A DNA stretch of 64,000 nt from NCBI GenBank assembly GCA_946405575.1, contig CAMJHP010000003.1:1-64000 (forward strand), read 5' to 3'. This DNA comes from an uncultured Bacteroidales bacterium. Lineage in GTDB: Bacteria; Bacteroidota; Bacteroidia; Bacteroidales; F082. Shown piece after piece: positions 37,238-45,488 of the stretch (positions are counted from its first letter, which is position 1; each line of letters starts with the position of its first letter). The notes under the pieces are model-generated. The model was not told the DNA's origin and ran no database searches. It saw nothing but the letters and a program-made list of their open reading frames with translations. The position numbers were made by a program, and so were the translations under genes.

Positions 37238-39604
37238 ATGATAACGCTCGATAAATTAGACATCGGTCAATCCGCCCGCATCAAGGCTGTCAATGGTGAA
37301 GGCCAACGCCGCCAGCATTTTTTGGACATGGGCCTCATTCCCGATGCTACCATCAAACTTGTGAAATACGCCCCCTTGGGAGACCCCATGGAAGTGATGA
37401 TCCACAGCTATGCCCTCACCCTCCGCAAAGCCGACGCTGCCTTGATTGAAGTGGAGCTATGCAGCCCTTCTGACGGAAATGAGGACTCCAACCCTAAGGA
37501 CAACGACCACCTGTATATCACCTCCCTACCCGACCACAACGCCCATCCAGGCTTGGGTGAGGAAGGCATCTACCACGACAAGACTCACGAAACACCGTTG
37601 CCCAAAGGCACCACGCTGACCTTCGCCCTTGCCGGACAACAAAACTGCGGCAAGACGACGCTTTTCAACCAACTAACGGGTGCCAACCAACATGTGGGCA
37701 ACTTCCCCGGCGTCACCGTTGACCGCAAGGACGGTGTCATCAAAGGGCATCCTGAGACCTCCGTCACCGACTTGCCGGGCATCTACTCCCTTTCGCCCTA
37801 CACCTCGGAAGAGATTGTGTCGCGCGAGTTCATCCTTCAAGAAAAGCCCAAAGGCATCATCAACATCGTGGATGCCAACAACATCGAGCGCAACCTTTAC
37901 CTCACTATGCAACTTATGGAATTAGGTACACCAATGGTATTGGCTCTCAATATGATGGACGAGGTACGCAACAATGGTGGCAGCATCCTCGTGAACGAGA
38001 TGGAACAGATTCTCGGATTACCCGTAGTGCCCATCTCCGCTGCAAAAAACGAAGGCATCAACGAGTTGGTCGACCATGCCATCCACATTGCAAAGTACCA
38101 AGAAGCCCCTGTAAGGCAAGACTTCTGCGACAAGGACGACCATGGCGGGGCTGTGCACCGCTGCCTGCATAGCATCATGCACCTCATCGAGGACCATGCC
38201 CAGCGTGCCGACATTCCCGTGCGTTTCGCCGCCTCCAAGCTCATTGAAGGCGACCCCATCGTCATGGAAGCCTTGCAACTCTCTCAAAACGAGAAGGAAA
38301 CCTTGGAACACCTCATCCTCCAGATGGAAGAGGAGCGTGGCCTCGACCGTGCTGCTGCCATGGCTGAGATGCGCTTCGCCTTTATTAAAAGGCTGTGCGA
38401 CAAGACCGTGGTAAAGCCCAAGGAAAGCAAGGAATACCAACGCAGCCGCCGCATCGACCGCATCCTCACCGGCAAGTGGACTTCCATCCCGATTTTCATC
38501 CTTGTGATGATAGGCATCATCTGGCTCAGCATCGATGTGCTTGGCGCGCCTTTGCAAGACTGGCTCGACCAAGGCATCTCATGGCTTGGTGGCGTTTGTG
38601 GCGATGCTTTGGCTCGCTGGAATGTCAGTCCCGCAGTACAATCACTAGTGGTTGATGGTATCTTTGGTGGTGTAGGTAGCGTTCTCAGTTTTGTTCCTAT
38701 CATCATTTTACTGTTCTTCTTCCTCAGCCTGTTGGAGGACAGCGGCTATATGGCTCGTGTGGCCTTCGTCAGCGACAGCTTCTTGCGCAAGCTTGGCCTC
38801 ACCGGTCACAGCATCGTGCCTATGCTCATCGGCTTTGGCTGTACGGTACCCGCTGTCATGTCGACACGTACCCTCCATTCCACCCACGACCGTTGGCGCA
38901 CCGTGTTGCTTACGCCATTCATGAGCTGTTCGGCCAAGATTCCGATTTATGCCTTCTTCACAAGTATGTTTTTCCCGCATCATGGTGGCGTAGTCTTGAT
39001 TTGCCTTTACCTGTTAGGCATCATCGTCGGCATCGTCACTGCACTGTTTACCAAGTGGTTCGGCGACAAGGGCGATGTAGCACCTTTCGTGATGGAGCTG
39101 CCCAACTACCGTATGCCTGGCATGAAGAACGTGGCGCACCTGCTTTGGGACAAGACCAAAGACTTTCTGCAACGGGCCTTCACAGTGATTTTCATTGCCT
39201 CGTTGGTGATATGGCTCCTTCAAACCTTCGACTTCCATTTCAACATGGTCGAAAACGGAGAAGGCAGCATGTTAGCGACCGTAGCTGGCTGGATTGCTCC
39301 TGTATTCCGTCCCATCGGCTTGGGCGAGTGGCAAATCGTCACCGCCTTGGTGAGTGGTTTCATGGCCAAGGAAAGCGTGGTGGCTACCCTTGAGGTCTTG
39401 AACGCTATGCCGCTATTCACCACCGTAACGAGCATCTCCATGCTGGTCTTCTGCCTGCTCTACACGCCTTGTGTAGCGGCCATGGCCGCCATCCGCCGCG
39501 AATTGGGCAGCAAGTGGATGCTCTTCATCATCCTATTCCAATGTGTCGTAGCTTGGCTTTGTGCTTGGTTCGCCTATCTCATTGCTAATGCCGTCATCGC
39601 ATGA
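37238..39604 (+). CDS. feoB: FeoA-FeoB fused ferrous iron transporter
   Basis: FeoA-like LDKLDIGQSARIKAVNGEGQRRQHFLDMGLIPD, then GTPase GQQNCGKTTLFNQLTGANQHVGNFPGVTVDRK and TM region LIGFGCTVPAVMSTRTL. Start moved from 37160 to 37238. Confidence 0.94.
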   Translation: MITLDKLDIGQSARIKAVNGEGQRRQHFLDMGLIPDATIKLVKYAPLGDPMEVMIHSYALTLRKADAALIEVELCSPSDGNEDSNPKDNDHLYITSLPDHNAHPGLGEEGIYHDKTHETPLPKGTTLTFALAGQQNCGKTTLFNQLTGANQHVGNFPGVTVDRKDGVIKGHPETSVTDLPGIYSLSPYTSEEIVSREFILQEKPKGIINIVDANNIERNLYLTMQLMELGTPMVLALNMMDEVRNNGGSILVNEMEQILGLPVVPISAAKNEGINELVDHAIHIAKYQEAPVRQDFCDKDDHGGAVHRCLHSIMHLIEDHAQRADIPVRFAASKLIEGDPIVMEALQLSQNEKETLEHLILQMEEERGLDRAAAMAEMRFAFIKRLCDKTVVKPKESKEYQRSRRIDRILTGKWTSIPIFILVMIGIIWLSIDVLGAPLQDWLDQGISWLGGVCGDALARWNVSPAVQSLVVDGIFGGVGSVLSFVPIIILLFFFLSLLEDSGYMARVAFVSDSFLRKLGLTGHSIVPMLIGFGCTVPAVMSTRTLHSTHDRWRTVLLTPFMSCSAKIPIYAFFTSMFFPHHGGVVLICLYLLGIIVGIVTALFTKWFGDKGDVAPFVMELPNYRMPGMKNVAHLLWDKTKDFLQRAFTVIFIASLVIWLLQTFDFHFNMVENGEGSMLATVAGWIAPVFRPIGLGEWQIVTALVSGFMAKESVVATLEVLNAMPLFTTVTSISMLVFCLLYTPCVAAMAAIRRELGSKWMLFIILFQCVVAWLCAWFAYLIANAVIA

Positions 39605-39777
39605 ACCAGCCTACCGTCATAGTGTTGCTTGTCGTCTTGGCATTGGTCGTGGTTGCCATCCACTTCTTGCGTAAAGGAAAAGGATCATGTTCGTGTGGTG
39701 AAAATGGCAAGAAAACGGCAAACAGCAAATGCGCTTCATGCTCGGCGGAGTGTCCGTTGAAAGGACGAACTATCTAA
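39601..39777 (+). CDS. FeoB-associated Cys-rich membrane protein
   Basis: 58 aa, MNQPTVIVLLVVLALVVVAIHFLRKGKGSCSCGENGKKTANSKCASCSAECPLKGRTI*; overlaps the feoB stop; below the ORF-track cutoff. Confidence 0.8.
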   Translation: MNQPTVIVLLVVLALVVVAIHFLRKGKGSCSCGENGKKTANSKCASCSAECPLKGRTI

Positions 39778-39858
39778 TTCATTTACAGACGAAAAGAGGG
39801 ATAAAAATGACTATCCTCTAATCCTTAAATAAGGTCTGGAAGTGACGTTTTGAAGATT

Positions 39859-39923
39859 TTTTTGCCCATATCTTTAAATTTTGGACAAAAAGTTACTATT
39901 AAGTATCCTAAACTTAAGGATAC
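39859..39923 (+). promoter_or_regulatory. Shared box + hairpin leader, copy L1
   Basis: TTTTTTTGCCCATATCTTTAAATTTTGGACAAAAAGTTACTATT then GTATCCT-aaactta-AGGATAC just before the ATG at 39926. Confidence 0.55.
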
Positions 39924-39925
39924 CT

Positions 39926-41590
39926 ATGGAAAAGAAAAACGCCACCACCAAGACCCGTAAAAAGCAAAACCTTACTCTCCTTCAGGCCATCGAGACTGTA
40001 GCCGAAAACTCCAGGGACTCCAAGATGAGTGCTGACTTCATGAAAGCCTCAGCTTTCGAAATCAAGTTCCTCGCCGAACAATACGGCATCAGCGAGCGGC
40101 AGGTCGTCATTTTTGCCATCTGCATGGACGAAGGTCCCAACCGCGTGGACTACCGTGACTTGGCCCGCCATCTTGACCTCAGCAATATCGCTGTGCTGGC
40201 TTTCGCCAACGACATCGACGCATTGGTGCATCGCCGTCTGCTGCGTTTCCGTGACGTGAAGGACGAGGATGACTTCGATGTGCCTGCACCAGTGATTCGC
40301 TGCCTGAAGCACAACCTTGTATATGAACAGCCCGAGCTGAAAGGTCTCGATTGTGCTGCCATGTTTGAGGTGCTCAATCAATGGTTCGAGGACCTTAATG
40401 ATGATGCCATCGCCCCCATTGAACTCAGCAAAGAGATTGAAAACCTGTTCAACAACAACCCGCAGGTTGCCTTTGGTCGAAAGGTGAAACAGTTGCAACT
40501 GAGAAAAGATAGCGAGTTGCTTCTCGTGTTATTTTGCCATTACATGGTCAATAAAGACGATGAGGACATCCGTTTCGGCCAGATTGAGAACGCCTTCGAA
40601 AATGGTGGCGCCTTCACTAAATCAAAGGGTGAATTGCGGACAGGTCAACATCAGCTTCAAGTAAGGAAATTGATCGAATATTGCTGCGAGAACGGTATTG
40701 CTAACAACACACGCTTCAAACTGACTGAAGAGGCCAAGCGCGACCTGTTGGCCGAGCTGAAGATCACCGCCACCGAAGAGCATTTGGCCGATGTAATTGA
40801 GCCAGACAAACTCACGCCCAAGACCATGTTCTTCAACGAGATCGTCCAGCATCAGGTGGAGGAACTCAACCGGTTCTTTGAGCCGGAACAATATGCCAAG
40901 ATCCGTGAGCGCATGCAGCAGCGCGGTTTCCGACAGGGCTTCACCTGCCTGTTCCATGGCGGTCCGGGCACGGGTAAGACCGAGACCGTCTATCAGTTGG
41001 CCCGCCTTACGGGACGCTCCATCATGACCGTCGACGTGCCGAGCATCAAGAGCAAGTGGGTGGGCGACTCCGAGAAGAACATCAAGGCCCTGTTCGACCG
41101 TTACCGCAGCCTCGTGCAGCGTGCTGAGAAAGCCCCAATACTGCTCTTCAACGAGGCCGATGCCATCATCGGCATTCGTAAGGCTGGTGCCGAGGACGCG
41201 GTGGACAAGATGGAGAACACCATCCAGAACATCATCCTGCAGGAGATGGAGACCTTGGACGGCATCATGATTGCCACCACCAACCTCACCGAGAACCTCG
41301 ATAGTGCCTTCGAGCGTCGTTTCCTCTACAAGATCAGGTTCGACAAGCCTGATGCCACGGTGCGCTGCAAGATCTGGCAGCAGATGATTCTCGAGTTGAA
41401 TGCCAGTGATGCCGCCACCTTGGCCGAGCACTTCGATTTCAGCAGCGGCCAAATCGAGAACGTGGCCCGCAAGCACGCCATCAACAGCATCCTCTACGGC
41501 AATGAGGCCGAAATGCTACCCATTCTCGAAGACTACTGTCGCTGCGAGCAGCTGAACAATAATATTACAAGAAAGAAGATTGGGTTTTGA
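39926..41590 (+). CDS. AAA-family ATPase
   Basis: FHGGPGTGKTETVYQLARLTG (Walker A), ILLFNEADAII (Walker B region), MIATTNLTENLDSAFERRFLYKIRF. Start moved from TTG 39881 to ATG 39926. Confidence 0.88.
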   Translation: MEKKNATTKTRKKQNLTLLQAIETVAENSRDSKMSADFMKASAFEIKFLAEQYGISERQVVIFAICMDEGPNRVDYRDLARHLDLSNIAVLAFANDIDALVHRRLLRFRDVKDEDDFDVPAPVIRCLKHNLVYEQPELKGLDCAAMFEVLNQWFEDLNDDAIAPIELSKEIENLFNNNPQVAFGRKVKQLQLRKDSELLLVLFCHYMVNKDDEDIRFGQIENAFENGGAFTKSKGELRTGQHQLQVRKLIEYCCENGIANNTRFKLTEEAKRDLLAELKITATEEHLADVIEPDKLTPKTMFFNEIVQHQVEELNRFFEPEQYAKIRERMQQRGFRQGFTCLFHGGPGTGKTETVYQLARLTGRSIMTVDVPSIKSKWVGDSEKNIKALFDRYRSLVQRAEKAPILLFNEADAIIGIRKAGAEDAVDKMENTIQNIILQEMETLDGIMIATTNLTENLDSAFERRFLYKIRFDKPDATVRCKIWQQMILELNASDAATLAEHFDFSSGQIENVARKHAINSILYGNEAEMLPILEDYCRCEQLNNNITRKKIGF

Positions 41591-41649
41591 TAGTTTTTTG
41601 TTTTTCTCCAAGATATAGTTTATTTTTGCACTCTCATTGTATACCGAAT

Positions 41650-43179
41650 ATGAAAGGACTTTCCAAATCCCGCTACACCGCCTTCTGCCAATGCCCCAAG
41701 AACCTCTGGCTGAAGGTTTATAAACCCGAGGAAGCCAAAGACGACCCGGCACTGCAAGCCCGCTTCGAGCAAGGCAACGAGGTGGGCGACCTCGCCATGC
41801 AACTCTTCGGTCCTTACAAGGAAGTGACCTCCCATAAAGCCGACGGGAGTCTCGACTTGAACAAGATGTGCGAATTGACGCAACAGTACATGGGACAAGG
41901 TGTGGACAACATCTGCGAAGCCTCCTTCGCTCTAGAAGGTCACTACTGCGCCGTCGACATCCTGCGCCGCAACGGCGACGGTTGGGACATTTACGAGGTG
42001 AAGAGCAGCAGCTTCCCAGAGTGCGACGGCGAGGAAACGAAGTTGGAGAAATACGCGCCCGACATCGCCTATCAAAAGTGGGTGCTCACCACGTGCGGTG
42101 TCAAGGTCATCAACACTTATTTGGTGTGCCTTAACAGCAGCTATGTAAGGCATGGCGAGCTGGATATCAAGAGCCTGTTTGTCATCATCGACATGCACGA
42201 CTTGGTCGATAACGAATACCTGAAAGTGCCGGCACAAAGCAGCCAAGCCTTGAAGATCTTGGGCATGAAGGACGAGCCTAACTACGACCTTTCCGAACGC
42301 TGCATGAAACCATACACCTGCACTTTCCTTGACTACTGCAAACGTCAGCATGGTGTGCCACAGGACGAGCCTACCGTTTTCGACCTGTATCGTATGAACT
42401 TCTCGAAGAAGCTGGAACACTATCATGCCGGACGCATTACTTTTGATGCCTTGCGCTCGGAGAAGCTGAGCGACAAGCAGCAGATGCAGGTGGAGTGTAC
42501 GCTGAAACAAAAGGAATACATCAATGTCAATGGCATCCGCGAGTTCCTTTCCAATCTGAGTTATCCGCTTTATTTCCTTGACTTTGAGACCCTACAGCAA
42601 GCCATTCCCCAATTTGACGGACAGAAGCCATACCAACAGATCACCTTCCAGTACTCGCTCCACATCAAGGAGAGTGCCACAGCACCCTACCAACACAAGG
42701 AGTTTCTGGCACCCAGCGACGGCACTGACCCGCGTCGCGTCGTAGCCGAGCAGCTTTGCAAGGACATTCCGATGAACGTCTGCACCTTGGCCTACAACAA
42801 AGGCTTCGAATGCGGTCGCATCAAGGAACTGGCTGCGCTGTATCCTGACCTCGCCGTTCATCTGATGAACATCCAAGAGCATATCCAAGACCTGCTCACG
42901 CCATTCCAGAGCGGCTACTATTATGTTCCCGCCATGGGTGGCTCGTTCAGCATCAAGAGCGTGCTGCCGGCATTGTTTCCCGAAGACCCAAGCCTTAACT
43001 ACCACAACCTTACCGGCGGCGTCCAAAATGGCGGCGACGCGATGACCATCTTCCCCAAAATCCAGCACATGCAACCCGATGAAGCCCAGGCCGCCCGCGA
43101 AGCCCTGCTCCGCTATTGCGAGCTTGACACTTGGGCCATGGTGAAGGTTTGGGAGAGGCTGAAAATGATTTGCAGTTGA
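41650..43179 (+). CDS. DUF2779-domain protein with Cas4-like PD-(D/E)XK region
   Basis: LSKSRYTAFCQCPKNLWLKVYKPE, YEVKSSS, CTFLDYCKRQ Cys motif, PLYFLDFETLQQAIPQFDGQKPYQQITFQYSLH. Confidence 0.8.
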   Translation: MKGLSKSRYTAFCQCPKNLWLKVYKPEEAKDDPALQARFEQGNEVGDLAMQLFGPYKEVTSHKADGSLDLNKMCELTQQYMGQGVDNICEASFALEGHYCAVDILRRNGDGWDIYEVKSSSFPECDGEETKLEKYAPDIAYQKWVLTTCGVKVINTYLVCLNSSYVRHGELDIKSLFVIIDMHDLVDNEYLKVPAQSSQALKILGMKDEPNYDLSERCMKPYTCTFLDYCKRQHGVPQDEPTVFDLYRMNFSKKLEHYHAGRITFDALRSEKLSDKQQMQVECTLKQKEYINVNGIREFLSNLSYPLYFLDFETLQQAIPQFDGQKPYQQITFQYSLHIKESATAPYQHKEFLAPSDGTDPRRVVAEQLCKDIPMNVCTLAYNKGFECGRIKELAALYPDLAVHLMNIQEHIQDLLTPFQSGYYYVPAMGGSFSIKSVLPALFPEDPSLNYHNLTGGVQNGGDAMTIFPKIQHMQPDEAQAAREALLRYCELDTWAMVKVWERLKMICS

Positions 43180-43245
43180 TATAAATATTATGAAATTGTA
43201 AACAAACTTTTATTCATTTTATAATCATCTCAAAATGTGTTAATT

Positions 43246-43677
43246 ATGAAAACAACATCAGGTGACAAACAAAAATTAAGTATGGCGGGCGAGTATGGTG
43301 TCTGTGCAGAACTATCCAAACGAGGATTTGATGTTAGCATAACAATGGGTAACTCTAAGGCGGTTGACATTTTTGTCCATCTTGATGATGGATCATTTAA
43401 AAGAATTGAAGTGAAGACCACACGGAGTAATAGATTTGTTACTGGATTCTTCCAAAAGTACTATGATAAAAGTCGAAACTATCATCCAGACTATTGGGTT
43501 TTAGTTTTCATTGACTCTGAGAATATCTCGCATTATTACATTCTCAGTCATGAAGAAATGGGAAGAGCACAAATGGAAATGAACAAAATGACAGAATGGA
43601 AAAAAGTTATTGGGTGTGACAACGTGAAACGAAGCATGGTTGCGCAATATGAAAATGCATGGGAAAAAATCAAATAG
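43246..43677 (+). CDS. Small PD-(D/E)XK-like nuclease-fold protein
   Basis: AGEYGVCAELSKRGFDVSITMGNSKAVDIFVHLDDGSFKRIEVKTTRS: E, D and ExK spacing. Confidence 0.6.
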   Translation: MKTTSGDKQKLSMAGEYGVCAELSKRGFDVSITMGNSKAVDIFVHLDDGSFKRIEVKTTRSNRFVTGFFQKYYDKSRNYHPDYWVLVFIDSENISHYYILSHEEMGRAQMEMNKMTEWKKVIGCDNVKRSMVAQYENAWEKIK

Positions 43678-43789
43678 CAGAGGATTGGTTTTTGATACTG
43701 ATCTTGATTTCTCTCTAAAATGACTTATCACAAAAACGATTGAATATAACCTAAAAACCTCGCGATGCATAGGCAAATCGTATGAAGCA

Positions 43790-44101
43790 ATGAACATCGA
43801 TGAAGAAAAAAACATCCTCTACTTCGACAACGACGATGAATTCTATGAATATTGTGTGAATCCCGACCTTGTTGTCATAACCAGCGACCAAGGCACTCCG
43901 TTTTCCGACTGGTTATTCACCGAATGGTATCAAAGCCATGTTGACGAAGCGACCAAGATAGTCATTCTTGATGACAAATCGACAATCCTCCGCAGAAACG
44001 GCGTGGTGTCTGGCAGAGGTGGTATTTGCAAGAAAATCAATGCCTACAGAGCACTTGGTCCTAAACGCAAACAAATACTGATAAAGGTTAAAGAAGAATA
44101 A
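43790..44101 (+). CDS. Hypothetical protein (103 aa)
   Basis: ORF MNIDEEKNILYFDNDDEFYEYCVNPDLVV...; no family recognised. Confidence 0.55.
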   Translation: MNIDEEKNILYFDNDDEFYEYCVNPDLVVITSDQGTPFSDWLFTEWYQSHVDEATKIVILDDKSTILRRNGVVSGRGGICKKINAYRALGPKRKQILIKVKEE

Positions 44102-44120
44102 TAAGTTAACAAGATAGTTA

Positions 44121-44213
44121 CAGAACCAGCTGTAGATAGCCTTCATGAGGCCGGAGGCTGGCTGGCATCCTTCTTATCCTGTAGTATAAAGGTCTTGGGA
44201 TGCCGTTTTTAAA
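44121..44213 (+). repeat. ~95-nt structured repeat, copy 1 (terminator/small-RNA candidate)
   Basis: CAGAACCAGCTGTAGATAGCC...GGCATCC...GGGATGCCGTTTTT; near-identical to 46678-46773. Confidence 0.75.
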
Positions 44214-44214
44214 C

Positions 44215-44285
44215 TTTTTCTGCCCCGATTTACCAATTTTCGGACAAATCGTATTATATTATGCTGTTTTCAACTAAAACAGCAT
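44215..44285 (+). promoter_or_regulatory. Shared box + hairpin leader, copy L2
   Basis: TTTTTCTGCCCCGATTTACCAATTTTCGGACAAATCGTATTAT then ATGCTGTTTT-caact-AAAACAGCAT before the ATG at 44290. Confidence 0.55.
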
Positions 44286-44289
44286 CAAT

Positions 44290-45054
44290 ATGAACGATTA
44301 TCTTTTTGTCCTCATCTTGTCCGCCTATATTATCGGCGGCGTCTTCATCGTCCTTTGGATGGACAGAAACTATTTCGATGCCAAATACGGCAGTGAATCC
44401 TCTGAAAAATGGAGCGTTTGGCGTGTCCTTTTCTGGCCTTTCATTTTGCCGTTCGTTTGGCCTAAAGCTATGCGGATCAAGAAGCAACGGACAGCGCAAG
44501 CCCATGCCGATTTTGAAGCCATGATGGCACACTGGGATGCAGTTGCTGAAGAAGCCAAAGAGATGGTTATTGAAGGCAACGTATTAGTACATGGTACTGC
44601 GGGCGAAGCCATCCCGGATATGGTGACTGAAATCGGCGAGCAGGCATTCTGCTGCTGCGATGAGTTGGAAGAGGTTGTTATCCCTAACACGGTTAAGAGA
44701 ATCAGCAAGGATGCCTTCCGCGCCTGCGCCAACCTGACCAAAGTTGTCATCCCTGACTCGGTAATAGAGATTGGCAGCGGGGCTTTCGACGAATGCACCA
44801 GCCTCACAGTGGTTCACCTGCCAGCCTCTTTGCGCAAGCTTGGCTTGGCCTTCGATGAGGGTCCCTACGAGGGAAGGGACATCTTCGTCCATTTCACCGA
44901 CCCTGCCCAATGCCAGGTGGAGATGCTCGACGACGAGTCGACGGGCTGGCCCGCAAATTGGAACGACCGCCTATTTGTGCCAAAAGGCAGCTGCCAAGCC
45001 TTCGAAAAAGCTGAGCCGTGGTGCGGCTTTGAGACGATTCATAAGTTCGAATAA
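44290..45054 (+). CDS. N-terminal TM protein with BspA-type LRR domain
   Basis: YLFVLILSAYIIGGVFIVLWMD TM helix; ITEIGEQAFCCCDELEEVVIPNTVKRISKDAFRACANLTKVVIPDSVIEIGSGAFDEC-type LRR_5 units. Confidence 0.8.
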   Translation: MNDYLFVLILSAYIIGGVFIVLWMDRNYFDAKYGSESSEKWSVWRVLFWPFILPFVWPKAMRIKKQRTAQAHADFEAMMAHWDAVAEEAKEMVIEGNVLVHGTAGEAIPDMVTEIGEQAFCCCDELEEVVIPNTVKRISKDAFRACANLTKVVIPDSVIEIGSGAFDECTSLTVVHLPASLRKLGLAFDEGPYEGRDIFVHFTDPAQCQVEMLDDESTGWPANWNDRLFVPKGSCQAFEKAEPWCGFETIHKFE

Positions 45055-45071
45055 AACTGTTTTGAAAAATA

Positions 45072-45134
45072 TTTTTGCCCTAATCTTTAAAATTTCGGCA
45101 AAAAAGAACTATTTTAAGGCCTAATCCCTTAAAA
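45072..45134 (+). promoter_or_regulatory. Shared box + hairpin leader, copy L3
   Basis: TTTTTGCCCTAATCTTTAAAATTTCGGCAAAAAAGAACTAT then TTTTAAGG-cctaatc-CCTTAAAA before the ATG at 45145. Confidence 0.55.
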
Positions 45135-45144
45135 CAACATCCTT

Positions 45145-45369
45145 ATGAACACCACCATCAAAACCTCCTCAGAAAAGCAATTCACTCAAATCCGTCGTTT
45201 CGTCAAGAAAAACAAAATCTACAACACCAGTACAGAAGAGAACGGACTCTACATCATCACACTCTTTGGCCTCAAACCCAAAGAACTGGAAAAGTTCATC
45301 AAGGACTTCATCAAGACCAATCACCTCACCAAAATTCAGCAGCAGGAGCCTTTGGCTCTTGCTGCCTGA
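45145..45369 (+). CDS. Small hypothetical protein (74 aa)
   Basis: MNTTIKTSSEKQFTQIRRFVKKNKIYNTSTEENGLYIITLFGLKPKELEKFIKDFI...; C-terminal codons lie in a terminator-like hairpin. Confidence 0.6.
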   Translation: MNTTIKTSSEKQFTQIRRFVKKNKIYNTSTEENGLYIITLFGLKPKELEKFIKDFIKTNHLTKIQQQEPLALAA

Positions 45370-45376
45370 GTTTTTG
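45338..45376 (+). terminator. Terminator-like hairpin overlapping the 3' end of the 74-aa ORF
   Basis: AGCAGCAGGAGCC-ttt-GGCTCTTGCTG ... GTTTTTGTTT. Confidence 0.5.
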
Positions 45377-45488
45377 TTTCGTCTGAGGTTTAAATATTGT
45401 ATAAACCTTTCTATAGATAATTAAAACAACGCCCTTTGGAACGCATCAATAATCAACTTTTCAAAAACAATGATAAAACTGAAAAACC

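Noticed and set aside
45383-45409. AGGTTTA-aatattgta-TAAACCT hairpin as a fourth copy of the leader module
   Set aside because: Lacks the TTTTTGCCC...GGACAAA box and lies ~80 nt from the next ATG; more likely part of the upstream gene's 3' region.
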